Source: an uncultured Opitutia bacterium (GTDB taxonomy: Bacteria; Verrucomicrobiota; Verrucomicrobiia; Opitutales; UBA953). Taken from it: 32,236 nt of DNA. The position numbers were made by a program, and so were the translations under genes. Positions 1 to 9,426 of this stretch are shown piece after piece. The first letter of the stretch is position 1, and each line of letters opens with the position of its first letter. The stretch is from the NCBI GenBank assembly GCA_903925205.1, contig CAIYEN010000279.1, forward strand, positions 1-32,236, in the 5' to 3' direction. Under the pieces are notes generated by a model, which was not told the DNA's origin, did no database searches, and worked only from the letters and a program-made list of their open reading frames with translations.

Positions 1-1202
1 CCAGACTTCGTCTTAATGGCCTTACCGTCCTCGCCGAGGATGGTGCCGAACCAGACGTGGCGGAGGCGCGGGAGTTTACGATCCGTCGCGCGGAACCACT
101 TGGCGCCGTTCAGGAACAGCTGCTGGAAGTGATCCTGCTGGCGACCGTCCGTGACATAAACGATCTCGTCCGCCTTGAAGTGTTCGGTGCGGTAAAGGAG
201 CGTCGCCAAGTCGGTCGAAGCGTAGTTCGAAGAGCCGTCCTTCTTCCGGACGATAAAGGGCATCTTCGTTTCGGCGTGGCGGGAGAAGCGGGGCTCCTCG
301 TCACACCACATCACCAGCGCGCCTTCGCTCTCTTCCGCAAGCCCAGCCGACTGGAGCTCCGTGTAAACCTGGTCGACCTTGTCGCGGTAGAATGATTCTC
401 CGAGGATGACGTCGGTCTTGAGCCCGAATTGATCGTAAATCCGCTGGCAGGCCGCATTGGAGACCGCGACAATCTCCGTCCACAGCGCCAGGCTAGCGGC
501 ATCGCCCTGTTGCAAGCGGGCGAGTTCGGCACGGGCGGCATCTAACTGTGCGGGGTCGGCCTTGGTCAGGACGCTGCCTTCTTTGTAAAGACGTTCGAGG
601 TCTTCTAGGGCCGTCGGGCTCTTGGCATCGAGCTGGAAGCCTGCGCGCTTGATGGCGAGGATCAGGATGCCGAAGTTCGTGCCCCAGTCACCGATATGGT
701 TATCGCGGACGAGCTCGGCGCCGCAGAACTCGATGAGCCGGGCGACCGCCTCGCCGATGACAATCGGACGGAGGTGGCCAACGTGCATCTGCTTCGCGGT
801 GTTCGGCGACGGGTAGTCGATGACGACCTTGCGGCCACCCATGATGCGGGAAGCACCGGCGCGCCACTTGGATTCATCCCGGTACTCGCGCAACCAGGAA
901 CCAAGGGCCTTGGGCGTGAGCTTGAAATTGATGAAGCCCGGACCAGCGACCTCGACCTGAATCAAGGACTCATCGAGCTCGCCCGTCGCCTTGACGGCGT
1001 CCACCAAGGCGGTCGCCAAGGCACGCGGGTTGGCCTTGGCCTTCTTGGCCGCAGCGATGGCCCCGTTGGACTGGAAGTCGGCGTGACGCGGGTCGGACGG
1101 ACGCAGCTCCGGCTGGAAGGCGGCGTCGAGGCCCGCGACGGAAGGGGCGACCTTCCTCAGCAGCGCATCAAGTTCTCGGGCAGGATTGAACCAAACGGAC
1201 AT
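1..1202 (-). CDS. argS: Arginine--tRNA ligase (partial, C-terminus beyond window start)
   Basis: Hand translation from ATG at 1202 (minus): MSVWFNPARELDALLRKV...VVIDYPSPNTAKQMHVGHLRPIVIGEAVARL...DWGTNFGIL...; HVGH (HIGH-class) signature and argS-typical sequence; open to the window edge, hence absent from the ORF track. Confidence 0.95.
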   Translation of the reverse strand, partial: MSVWFNPARELDALLRKVAPSVAGLDAAFQPELRPSDPRHADFQSNGAIAAAKKAKANPRALATALVDAVKATGELDESLIQVEVAGPGFINFKLTPKALGSWLREYRDESKWRAGASRIMGGRKVVIDYPSPNTAKQMHVGHLRPIVIGEAVARLIEFCGAELVRDNHIGDWGTNFGILILAIKRAGFQLDAKSPTALEDLERLYKEGSVLTKADPAQLDAARAELARLQQGDAASLALWTEIVAVSNAACQRIYDQFGLKTDVILGESFYRDKVDQVYTELQSAGLAEESEGALVMWCDEEPRFSRHAETKMPFIVRKKDGSSNYASTDLATLLYRTEHFKADEIVYVTDGRQQDHFQQLFLNGAKWFRATDRKLPRLRHVWFGTILGEDGKAIKTKS

Positions 1203-1267
1203 GCCTCAAGCCGTAAGCCCCTCCGCCCCCTCGGCAAGCGAAGAAGGCGAAGGGTGGCTCAGCGGGC

Positions 1268-4200
1268 TTATTTCAGCGTCATCAGGTAGGCCAGCAGGTC
1301 GGAAACTTGCTCGTCACCCAAAGCGTCCAACAGGCCCTCGGGCATGAGCGAGCGGCGGAGGTAGCGCGCCGAACGAACATTAGACTTGGGCGTGCGGATC
1401 TCCTCCCCGCCCGGCTGGCGGAGCACGTAGGCCTTGGCGTCCTCGGTGACATAGAAACCTTCCAGGACTTCGCCACTGATGAGTTCGAGTCGGAAGACAC
1501 GGTAGGCCGCCTCCATCGCGGCGTTCGGGTCCATAATATTACGAACCACCCCCTCGAGGCCCATGGCACCGGCCCCGCTGAGGTTGGGGCCAATCTGGCC
1601 ACCTTGGCCGTTGATGGTGTGGCAAGTCTGGCACATTGCGGCCAGGGCCTTCCCGCGCGCGGCGTTGCCGCCCTTGCGGCCCAGTTCCATGTAATGCTCC
1701 TGCTTACGTGCGAGCACTTCGAACTGAGCCTTCGTCAGGAGCGGCGGCACATCCGTCGTACGGACTACTTTGGCACCCTTGTGCAGTTTACCCCACGAGG
1801 CATCGCCGCCCGCATTAAAGAAGGCGAGCGCGGCTGGACGCTCCTCCCCCGCGAAGGTCCGCGTGAAGTTATCACGGATTTCTTTAGCAGAACGGGCCAC
1901 ATTCCAGACGCGGTATTCAGCGAGGGCTCCTTTCGTGCCCAGCTTCGGCACTGTCCATGCCACATTGCAGCCCAAGAAATCCTTGGTGAGCGGCACCCGG
2001 CCGACGGACTCCAGCTCGCCATTACCGTAGAGGCGGATTTCGCCCTGGGCGTCGCGCGTGATCGCGTAGTGCGTCCAGAGTTCAGGCGTGATTGGCTTCT
2101 TCGCGATGACAACGTCGTTCAAGGGAGCGAAAGCATACAGGCGCAGCAGCGAACCCGCGAAGTTGATATCCAACTGCCCCGGGGCACCCAAGACGCCGTC
2201 GTTATTATCAATACCCGGGGCGAGACGTACCCAGAACTCCAGGGTGAACGGGCCCTTGAGGTCGAGCTTGGTCTCAGCGACGGCTTCGTCACTGCCATCC
2301 AACGCGAGCACCGGACGGAAGACCGCGCCCAGCTCGGCCATCAGCGACTTCAATTCCGGGCTTTCGCCTAAGGTGAGTGCCAGCTTTTCAGCGATGGGCC
2401 CATCGATCTCTTCCTTGGCCAACGTCTTGGCCTGTAAAGCCGTCGCGATGGCGCGCGCACCCTCCTTCGAGGAACTCAGACCGCCCAAGACGGCGCGACG
2501 GCGCAGCACATCCAGTTTAGGCAGCAGCGAAAGGGCTGCCGCCGGGGCCTGCGGCGCGCGCGAAGCCGTCAAGGCAGCGAGGGCGCGGTCCACCACCGTG
2601 GCGTCGGCATGCGCGGTCAAGCCCACGAAGAGGTCAACCTCCGCACTCCGCAAGTCGCGTAGCGCTTGGAGGGCGGTGCTGAGGACGGCAACATCCTTGG
2701 CCTGCGGCGTGAACTTAACGAGGTCGGCCTCAAGCGCGGCCAACTGGAATCCACCGATGAGCGCAATGCCGAGGCTCTGCGATTTAACATCTCCCGACAA
2801 CAGTTCCTTGGCGGCTTCCGTCAGCAACGGGCCGACCTTCGCGGGGTCGAGCTTGGTGCGCGCCGCTAGGAGGCCTTCGGCAACCTCGGCCCGCACGGAT
2901 GGCTTGCGGAGCAAGGCGCGGAGGGCGTCGGCACAGGCCGGGACTTCGGCGGACTGGGCCAGACTCAGGAGCTCTTCGCTCGTGGGCGCGCGCTCCAGCG
3001 AAGGCAGGATGGCCGCGAGGACCGTTGCGCCCGCTTTCGGCTCCAACGCTAAGGTGGCGAACAGACGTTGCTCGGCCGTCAGGCCGCTCTGGGGGCGCTG
3101 CAGGAAGCCCGCCACCGCGGCGGGCTGACGCTCGAGGTACATGCGCACGAGGAAACGCTCAAACTCACGGAAGTAAGCTTCGCCCACCTTGATCGGCTTA
3201 CGGTTTCGATCCGAGGCGACTGGCTCCGCCAAGGCTGGTTGCGCAAAGGAAAGAAGCGCCGGCAACGCCCCCTCCGTTTGGATGGCTTCCCCCAACGTCT
3301 TGATGGCGGCCTGACGCACCTCGGCATCTCCATCGTTGCGCAGACTAGCGAGGATGGAAATCTGCGCGGCATCTAAGATGGCAGCGTACCGCAGGACGCT
3401 CACGGCTTCCCGGCGCACGTTGCGATTCGGAGACTTCAGCAGGCCAGCAACGAGGTCGACCGGATACTGCTTCTGCCAACCCAAGACCCAAAGGGCTTGG
3501 ATTCGTCGGGCCGCTGGTGCGGCCTCCTCCGCGGTGAGCTCGCGTAAGGCCTTCGTCGTCGCGGGCTCAGGAGCACGGTCGGCCAACGTCTGCCAGGACA
3601 GGTGTGCATCACCCGTGATCGGACCACCGAGGCGCGCGATGAGTTCCGCCGAAGGCAGCTTCGCGTAATCGGGTACCACCGGCGGGACGAAGCCCTTGGG
3701 CTTGATACGCCAGATGCGGCCCGACTGCTTATCGCGGTCTGGGTGGTTACGCGCGACTTCGTTGTGGCTGATGATCTTGTTGTACCAGTCAATGACGTAC
3801 AGACAGCCGTCCGGCCCCATGGTCATGGCGATGGGGCGGAAGAAGGGGTCATCGCACGACACGAAGTCGGCGAGTTTCTCCAGTTGGAAGCCGGCGCCGT
3901 CACGTTCCATCTTGATGGCGTTTACCTTCGAGGTGATCGGGTTTGCGACGTACATGACGTCCGCATAACCCTTCGGCCAGATGCCATGGTCGCTGAGAGC
4001 CAGACCGCTAAGGCCGGTCCCGCCCATCTTGAACTGGGGTGCTTGGATTGGGAAGGGGGGCTGATACGATTTCGCCAAGCGGTCGGCGCAACCGGGATAC
4101 CAAGCATACTCATGAAACGGCATCACGGGATAGCCATAGTCGTTGGCCTCTTGGATAAACGCCTCGCCCTGCCCCGTCAGTACGAGGCCCCAAATATTGC

Positions 4201-5542
4201 ACGGGCCCGTGCTAGTCGGCTCGAAGTAACTGCCATCGGGACGGAAACGGGCCATGCGCGTCGACGGGAAGTCGACGATATCGCCCTTCGTCGTAGTGAC
4301 CTTACCAGAGTTGAACGCACCCTGCGCCAACCAGAACCAGCCGCCCGGCGCTCGCGTGAATTGGTGCGGGAAGAGGTGGGAATCCTGGACGCCAAAGCCG
4401 GTCAGGAGGACTTCGCGCTTATCGGCCTTTCCGTCGCCATCCGTATCACGTAAGAAGACGATGTCATGGCCATGCTGAATGATGGCGCCATTTTGGTAAG
4501 GCAGCACGCCCTCGGGAATAGCGAGGCCATCGGCGAACACGCGGGGCTGCTGGACGCCGCCCGCAAACGGATGGTCAAAAACGACGACCTTATCACGCGC
4601 CTTGGACTTATAAAGGGCATCGGCAGCGGCGGGGTTTTCATTCGCATCGACGGGGTATTCTAAGGCGGTGCTAGACCAAGCCCGCCCCTGCTGATCGAAG
4701 ATCAGCATGATGAACTTGCCCATCTCTGGGCCTTCCTTGGCGAAGAGTTCGATTTCAAAGCCCTCGGGCAGACGGAAGAGCTTTTGCTGCTCCTCGGCCG
4801 AACGGCGCACGCCCTGCACATCGTTATACCCAGTGTCCTTTTTCTTCTTCGGGGCGGCCTCGGCCTTGGTCGGCGTCGCGGGCTTCAGCTTTTCCCAAGT
4901 CATGTCGGTGGGCGTCGCCGGCAACTCCTCGATGACAATGTCCTTCACCTGTACCTCGGCCTTACCGCCGGAGTGAATCTGGAGGCCGATTTTTCCGTCG
5001 GTCGCAATGTTCAGGTCAGCCTCGGTGTAATCGAGTGCGGGCACGCCATTGACCCAGCTACGGATACGGCGGCCCTCGGCGAGAATCCGGTATTCGTTCC
5101 ACTCGCCTTCCTTAACGGCGGCGAGCACGGCCTTGGGGTCGGCCGAATCCGCGATGACTTTATTGCGGCGGCTTTCATCATAGATTTTCCCGTACCAGCC
5201 AGCACCGTAATCCACTTGGTAGCCGCTCATCTCCGTGCTGTTCGGCACGCGGAGGCTGCGGATTTGGACGCCGCTGTTCACGAAGCCCGTGCCCGTGAGG
5301 CGCAACTTTACCCGTAGGTCAAAGTTCTGATAAGTCTTCTCGGTCGCAAGGAACTGGTTCTTCGTCACCGTGCGCTCGAACGACCCTCCACGAATCTCGC
5401 CGTCTTGGACGCGCCACCAGGTCAGGTCGCCTTCCCAACCCGTGAGGGATTTACCGTCGAAGATCGACGCAGGACCGGCCCAGGCGGCGACGGAGGCCAG
5501 GCAAGCAAGGAGGACGGTCAGGCAGAACTTGAACGGTTTCAT
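1268..5542 (-). CDS. PVC-type secreted multidomain protein: DUF1080 (3-keto-disaccharide hydrolase-like) + membrane-bound dehydrogenase-like propeller + HEAT-like repeats + LamG-like + cytochrome c (CQTCH)
   Basis: Translation starts MKPFKFCLTVLLACLASVAAWAG (signal peptide), then SIFDGKSLTGWEGD (DUF1080), RLPEGFEIELFAKEGPEMGKFIMLIFDQQGRAWSS, LDLKGPFTLEFWVRLAPGIDNNDG (LamG-like), MCQTCHTINGQGGQIGPNLSG (c-type haem). The 5' part of the ORF (5543-5644) is not signal-peptide-like, so the start is placed at 5542. Confidence 0.9.
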   Translation of the reverse strand: MKPFKFCLTVLLACLASVAAWAGPASIFDGKSLTGWEGDLTWWRVQDGEIRGGSFERTVTKNQFLATEKTYQNFDLRVKLRLTGTGFVNSGVQIRSLRVPNSTEMSGYQVDYGAGWYGKIYDESRRNKVIADSADPKAVLAAVKEGEWNEYRILAEGRRIRSWVNGVPALDYTEADLNIATDGKIGLQIHSGGKAEVQVKDIVIEELPATPTDMTWEKLKPATPTKAEAAPKKKKDTGYNDVQGVRRSAEEQQKLFRLPEGFEIELFAKEGPEMGKFIMLIFDQQGRAWSSTALEYPVDANENPAAADALYKSKARDKVVVFDHPFAGGVQQPRVFADGLAIPEGVLPYQNGAIIQHGHDIVFLRDTDGDGKADKREVLLTGFGVQDSHLFPHQFTRAPGGWFWLAQGAFNSGKVTTTKGDIVDFPSTRMARFRPDGSYFEPTSTGPCNIWGLVLTGQGEAFIQEANDYGYPVMPFHEYAWYPGCADRLAKSYQPPFPIQAPQFKMGGTGLSGLALSDHGIWPKGYADVMYVANPITSKVNAIKMERDGAGFQLEKLADFVSCDDPFFRPIAMTMGPDGCLYVIDWYNKIISHNEVARNHPDRDKQSGRIWRIKPKGFVPPVVPDYAKLPSAELIARLGGPITGDAHLSWQTLADRAPEPATTKALRELTAEEAAPAARRIQALWVLGWQKQYPVDLVAGLLKSPNRNVRREAVSVLRYAAILDAAQISILASLRNDGDAEVRQAAIKTLGEAIQTEGALPALLSFAQPALAEPVASDRNRKPIKVGEAYFREFERFLVRMYLERQPAAVAGFLQRPQSGLTAEQRLFATLALEPKAGATVLAAILPSLERAPTSEELLSLAQSAEVPACADALRALLRKPSVRAEVAEGLLAARTKLDPAKVGPLLTEAAKELLSGDVKSQSLGIALIGGFQLAALEADLVKFTPQAKDVAVLSTALQALRDLRSAEVDLFVGLTAHADATVVDRALAALTASRAPQAPAAALSLLPKLDVLRRRAVLGGLSSSKEGARAIATALQAKTLAKEEIDGPIAEKLALTLGESPELKSLMAELGAVFRPVLALDGSDEAVAETKLDLKGPFTLEFWVRLAPGIDNNDGVLGAPGQLDINFAGSLLRLYAFAPLNDVVIAKKPITPELWTHYAITRDAQGEIRLYGNGELESVGRVPLTKDFLGCNVAWTVPKLGTKGALAEYRVWNVARSAKEIRDNFTRTFAGEERPAALAFFNAGGDASWGKLHKGAKVVRTTDVPPLLTKAQFEVLARKQEHYMELGRKGGNAARGKALAAMCQTCHTINGQGGQIGPNLSGAGAMGLEGVVRNIMDPNAAMEAAYRVFRLELISGEVLEGFYVTEDAKAYVLRQPGGEEIRTPKSNVRSARYLRRSLMPEGLLDALGDEQVSDLLAYLMTLK

Positions 5543-5685
5543 AAGAAGGGGTTCCCCGCACGCTACCCGGCTGCCGACAGACCTCAACCCTCGGTGCGGG
5601 CTAGGCACGCAACTTTTACACCGCCAAACGCACATCAGGAGCACCCCACGCTTGCCACGGAGCCGTTAAACGACTGTTTCAAGGC

Positions 5686-6231
5686 ATGTCCTCCGTCCAT
5701 AAACTCAACCGCGACTGTGCTGCCACGCTGATCCCTGCGGGGGACATCGTCGTGCTCGAGTCGGGCAGCGAAGTCACCGTGACCCAAGCCCTCGGCGGCT
5801 CGGTCACCGTGCGCACGGGTATGGGCCTATTCCGCATCGCGCCCGCCGACCTCGATGCCTTGGGTCAGGAGGCCACTGGACTCTATGGCGAACAGCCCAA
5901 GCATGAGGCCAGCGGCCCGCTGAACCAAGACATGCTCTGGGAAGCGCTCAAAGGCTGTTTCGACCCGGAGATTCCCGTGAACATCGTCGACCTCGGCCTA
6001 ATCTACCACCTCGAGCTCTCCCCAGGAGAACGCGGGGGCCAGAAAGTCGCCGCCAAGATGACCCTCACGGCGCAGGGTTGCGGCATGGGACCCGTCATTG
6101 CGGCGGACGCCAAGTCCAAGCTCGAAGCCCTCCCTGGCGTCGAGTCCGCCGCGGTCGAAATCGTCTGGGACCCCATTTGGAATCCCCGCATGATTTCGGA
6201 AGCCGGTCGCAAGCAGCTCGGTCTCGAGTGA
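5686..6231 (+). CDS. sufT: SufT-like Fe-S assembly protein (DUF59/MIP18 domain)
   Basis: LWEALKGCFDPEIPVNIVDLGLIYHLEL...MTLTAQGCGMGPVIAADAKSKLEALPGVESAAVEIVWDPIWNPRMIS matches the DUF59/SufT pattern. Confidence 0.85.
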   Translation: MSSVHKLNRDCAATLIPAGDIVVLESGSEVTVTQALGGSVTVRTGMGLFRIAPADLDALGQEATGLYGEQPKHEASGPLNQDMLWEALKGCFDPEIPVNIVDLGLIYHLELSPGERGGQKVAAKMTLTAQGCGMGPVIAADAKSKLEALPGVESAAVEIVWDPIWNPRMISEAGRKQLGLE

Positions 6232-7370
6232 TGACCGCTTCCGTCCAGCCTGCGACGGCTCTCTACCTGCACGTCCCGTTCTGCGCGTCGTCCTGCGACT
6301 TCTGCTCCTTTTATCAGGAGCAACCGAAGCGCGGGGAAATCGACCGCTACCTCGGGGCCATCGAACGCGAACTGGAACTCCATCCTCCTGGCCGCGTCGA
6401 AACCGCCTTCTGGGGCGGCGGCACGCCTGGCCTCTTGCCGGCGGATGACCTGCGTCGACTCGGCCACGCAATGACCCGGGCAGCCGGGCAGCCAAGCGAA
6501 TGGTCCGTCGAGCTGGCACCGTCATCCGTCCGCGCCGACAAGCTCGCCGCCCTCAAGGAAATCGGTGTCACCCGCGTCTCCATGGGCGTGCAGAGCTTTG
6601 ACGACCTCACGCTCGATGCACTGGGCCGTCGGCACTCACCCAAACAAATCATGGAGGCCTGGGCGCTCATCGAGGCGGCAGGCTTTGCCTCGCGTAACCT
6701 CGACCTCATCTTCGCGATTCCCGGCCAGGACGAACAACGCTGGCACGAAGACCTTCGCCGGGCGATTGAGCTACAGCCTGATCATCTTTCCACGTATTGC
6801 CTGACGTTTGAAGAAGACACGGCGATGTTCGTAAAGCTCTCGCAGGGCAAGGTGAAGATCGACCGCGAACTGGAAGCGCGGCTCTACCGCCAAACGTGGG
6901 AACAGCTCGAGGCGAATGGCTACGCGCAGTACGAAACGTCTAATTTCGCCCGGCCAGGCCATGCCTGCCGGCACAACCTGATCACCTGGGAGATGGGGGC
7001 GTGGATTGGCTACGGCCCCTCCGCCGCCTCGCAATGGGGGCGCCGCCGTTGGACGAATCCTGCGAACCTCGACCAGTGGATTCAGGGTATCGAGGCGGGC
7101 ACACCGGTGCTCGAACAGGTCAAGGACCTCAACGCCACTGACCTACTGTGCGACGCCCTCGTCTTTGGTCTGCGCCTTAACGCCGGGGTCGATCCAGCCG
7201 CACTGGCTTCGCGTTTTGCCACGCCGTTGCCGGGACGCGTGACCCACCTCTTCGAGTCCCTCCACGAAGAAGGCCTCATGGAAACCGTCGGCACACACGT
7301 GCGCCTCACCGGTGAAGGCCGGATGCGCGCCGACGCCGTCGGGGTCGCCATCATCGAGCGCTTCGACTGA
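6231..7370 (+). CDS. hemW: HemW-like radical SAM protein (oxygen-independent coproporphyrinogen III oxidase family)
   Basis: ALYLHVPFCASSCDFCSFYQ: radical-SAM CX3CX2C; FWGGGTPGLL; VSMGVQSFDD; TGATG overlap with sufT at 6229-6233. Confidence 0.85.
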   Translation: MTASVQPATALYLHVPFCASSCDFCSFYQEQPKRGEIDRYLGAIERELELHPPGRVETAFWGGGTPGLLPADDLRRLGHAMTRAAGQPSEWSVELAPSSVRADKLAALKEIGVTRVSMGVQSFDDLTLDALGRRHSPKQIMEAWALIEAAGFASRNLDLIFAIPGQDEQRWHEDLRRAIELQPDHLSTYCLTFEEDTAMFVKLSQGKVKIDRELEARLYRQTWEQLEANGYAQYETSNFARPGHACRHNLITWEMGAWIGYGPSAASQWGRRRWTNPANLDQWIQGIEAGTPVLEQVKDLNATDLLCDALVFGLRLNAGVDPAALASRFATPLPGRVTHLFESLHEEGLMETVGTHVRLTGEGRMRADAVGVAIIERFD

Positions 7371-8260
7371 TGGAATTCGCCTTCCTCGCCTCCTTCTTCT
7401 TTGCCTGGTCCATCACCTGTGCGCGGCGGAGTTCTTATTACCACGGAGCCGACCTTGCTAACCTCGGTCGCATCACGGTCGCCTTCTGCGCGATTGGCGC
7501 CTACGTCCTGCTCTCCGGCCGCGGGCTGCTCTTTCCCGGCTGGCCTTGGCTCATCCTCGGCGGCGCGATTGGACTCGGGGTCGGCGACATCGCTAGTTTC
7601 CATTCGCTAACTCGTATCGGGGCGGGCTTGGCGCTGCTCATCATGCAGACCTTGGCGGCGCCCTTCGCACTCATCCTCGAGTACTTTATTCTTGGGCATG
7701 CTCCCTCCCAGCTTCAGATGGGGGCAGCGGCGGTCATTCTGGTCGGAGTAGCCATCGCGTTGGGCCGCCCGCCGGAAGGAGACCGCCGCCACTGGCGCCT
7801 CGGGGTCGCACTCTCGGTACTCGCAGCCTTGGGCCAAGCCTGCGGGGCCGTCAGCACACCGATGGCGAAGGCCGCCTGTCTTGCCGCCAACCAGCCCTTG
7901 CCCGATGGCCTCTCCCAAGGCTTCCTGCGTCTCATCGGCGGCCTACCAGTTGTCCTTGGCTTCGTCCTCTGGAATACGCGGACCCACGGCCTGTTCGCCC
8001 AGATTCGCCAGCCGTACGCTAGCCTCAAGGCCCGCGGGTGGATGTTGATGAATGGCCTCGCCGGACCCGGCATCGGCGTCGCCTGCTACCAATGGGCACT
8101 GAGTACGAGTTCCTCGGCCATCGTGCTCAGCATCGTCGCGCTCTCCCCGCTCTTCGCCCTCCTCTTCCAATGGCTCGTCGAAGGTAATCGACCCGGTCCA
8201 CGCGTCTGGATTGGTGGCGCCGTGGCGATTGGTGGAGTCATCCTGCTGCGGAACGCCTGA
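7370..8260 (+). CDS. EamA-family (DMT) transporter
   Basis: About 296 aa, highly hydrophobic, ten-TM-like pattern with two EamA-like halves (LGVGDIASFHSLTRIGAGLALLIMQTLAAPFALILEYFILG; ALSTSSSAIVLSIVALSPLFALLFQWLVEG); TGATG overlap with hemW. Confidence 0.8.
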   Translation: MEFAFLASFFFAWSITCARRSSYYHGADLANLGRITVAFCAIGAYVLLSGRGLLFPGWPWLILGGAIGLGVGDIASFHSLTRIGAGLALLIMQTLAAPFALILEYFILGHAPSQLQMGAAAVILVGVAIALGRPPEGDRRHWRLGVALSVLAALGQACGAVSTPMAKAACLAANQPLPDGLSQGFLRLIGGLPVVLGFVLWNTRTHGLFAQIRQPYASLKARGWMLMNGLAGPGIGVACYQWALSTSSSAIVLSIVALSPLFALLFQWLVEGNRPGPRVWIGGAVAIGGVILLRNA

Positions 8261-8267
8261 CACCCCG

Positions 8268-8300
8268 GTGGCCGGCCACTTGGCCTTCGCCGGCGCCGGC
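8268..8300. repeat. Two consecutive perfect 12-bp palindromes (GTGGCCGGCCAC 8268-8279; GCCGGCGCCGGC 8289-8300)
   Basis: Read directly; both equal their own reverse complement; in the convergent eamA/trmL spacer. Confidence 0.7.
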
Positions 8301-8357
8301 GGCCCAATGGGCGAACGGCCGAGGGCGAGGTCGCCGAGGGGCTGCCGATCGACGAAC

Positions 8358-8378
8358 GGACGCGACGCAGTCGCGCCC
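8358..8378. repeat. REP-like imperfect inverted repeat GGACGCGAC-GCA-GTCGCGCCC
   Basis: 9-bp arms with one A:C mismatch on + (G:U on -), 3-nt loop, intergenic. Confidence 0.6.
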
Positions 8379-8389
8379 CTACCTGGTAA

Positions 8390-8424
8390 TCGATTCGGCA
8401 CTCCGTACTCGATCCAGCACTCGA
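8390..8424 (+). repeat. 35-nt CTCGA-type degenerate intergenic repeat, copy 1
   Basis: tcgattcggcactccgtactcgatccagcactcga; 29/35 identical to the reverse complement of 15065-15099. Confidence 0.75.
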
Positions 8425-8438
8425 CGCTGCACTCGATC

Positions 8439-8909
8439 TTACGACCCCTTCACTTGGCGCAGCGCCTCATAGGTCGCGATGCCGCAGGCCGTCGAGAGGT
8501 TAAGCGAGCGGGTGAGCTCATTGAAATGCGGGATTTTTACGGTGTGGGCGGCGCCGACGAAAGCGTGCACCGCCTCGGGCGCCCCCGAGCTCTCGCTACC
8601 GAAGACCAACCCGTCCCCCTCCTCGTAACGGGCGTCCCAAAAACCCTGCGTCGTCTTGGTCGAAAAGAGCCAAAGCTTTTGCGGCCGCCCGGGTGAAGCC
8701 AAGAAGGCCTCCCAGTTATCGTGGTGCCGAACGTCCAACTGATGCCAGTAATCCATGCCCGCGCGGCGCAACTTGGCGTCGTCGATCTTGAAACCAAGGG
8801 GGTGGACCAAATGGAGCACGCAGCCCGTGACCGCGCACATCCGGCCGATGTTGCCCGTGTTCGGGGCAATCTCCGGGTGGAGCAAGATGAGATGAAGCGG
8901 CGGTTTCAC
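8439..8909 (-). CDS. trmL: tRNA (cytidine(34)-2'-O)-methyltransferase (SPOUT family)
   Basis: LHLILLHPEIAPNTGNIGRMCAVTGCVLHLVHPLGFKIDDAKLRRAGMDYW...VFGSESSGAPE...RSLNLSTACGIATYEAL; GTG start overlaps the smpB stop. Confidence 0.93.
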   Translation of the reverse strand: MKPPLHLILLHPEIAPNTGNIGRMCAVTGCVLHLVHPLGFKIDDAKLRRAGMDYWHQLDVRHHDNWEAFLASPGRPQKLWLFSTKTTQGFWDARYEEGDGLVFGSESSGAPEAVHAFVGAAHTVKIPHFNELTRSLNLSTACGIATYEALRQVKGS

Positions 8910-9373
8910 CGACGACGACTCATGGCCCGCGAGATCTCCCGCTTGGCGTCACGCTCCTTGATGTCCTGACGGCGGTCGTGCTGCTTCTTGCCCTTGCCCA
9001 CAGCAATCAGGCACTTGGCCAAGCCATGCTTAAAGTAGATCTTGAGCGGGATGACCGTGGCACCGCCGGAACGGACCTCCTCGGTGAGCTTAGCCACCTC
9101 GGCCGCATGGAGCAGCAACTTGCGCGTGCGGTAAGGGTCGTGGTTGTTGTGATTACCGAAATCGTATTCCGCGATGTGGGCGTGGAAAAGCACCGGCCCC
9201 TTCGGCGTCAGGCGCACGAAAGAATCCGCAATGTTCGCTCGCCCGAGGCGCAGGGACTTCACCTCGGTACCTAACAACATCAGGCCAGCCTCATAGGTCT
9301 GACCGATGAAGTAATCCCGTCCGGCCTTGGGATTGCCGACCTCTGGAAGGGAATGCTCTTTACGTGCGGCCAT
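8906..9373 (-). CDS. smpB: SsrA-binding protein SmpB
   Basis: AGRDYFIGQTYEAGLMLLGTEVKSLRLGRANIADSFVRL...HIAEYDFGNHNNHDPYRTRKLLLH. Confidence 0.95.
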   Translation of the reverse strand: MAARKEHSLPEVGNPKAGRDYFIGQTYEAGLMLLGTEVKSLRLGRANIADSFVRLTPKGPVLFHAHIAEYDFGNHNNHDPYRTRKLLLHAAEVAKLTEEVRSGGATVIPLKIYFKHGLAKCLIAVGKGKKQHDRRQDIKERDAKREISRAMSRRR

Positions 9374-9426
9374 GATGGTGCGTCGGGGCTACCCGCCGAT
9401 GGCCGGAAACCTCAGCGCGGAACCGC

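Noticed and set aside
1307-2371. 354-aa plus-strand ORF (and similar long antisense ORFs, e.g. 2088-3128, 3602-4453)
   Set aside because: Lies fully antisense to the well-supported PVC dehydrogenase gene; high GC makes long shadow ORFs common and the translations resemble no protein family.
5543-5685. CCCGCAC...GTGCGGG inverted repeat in the sufT/PVC divergent region
   Set aside because: Seven-bp arms with a roughly 32-nt loop are expected by chance in GC-rich DNA; no supporting promoter elements.
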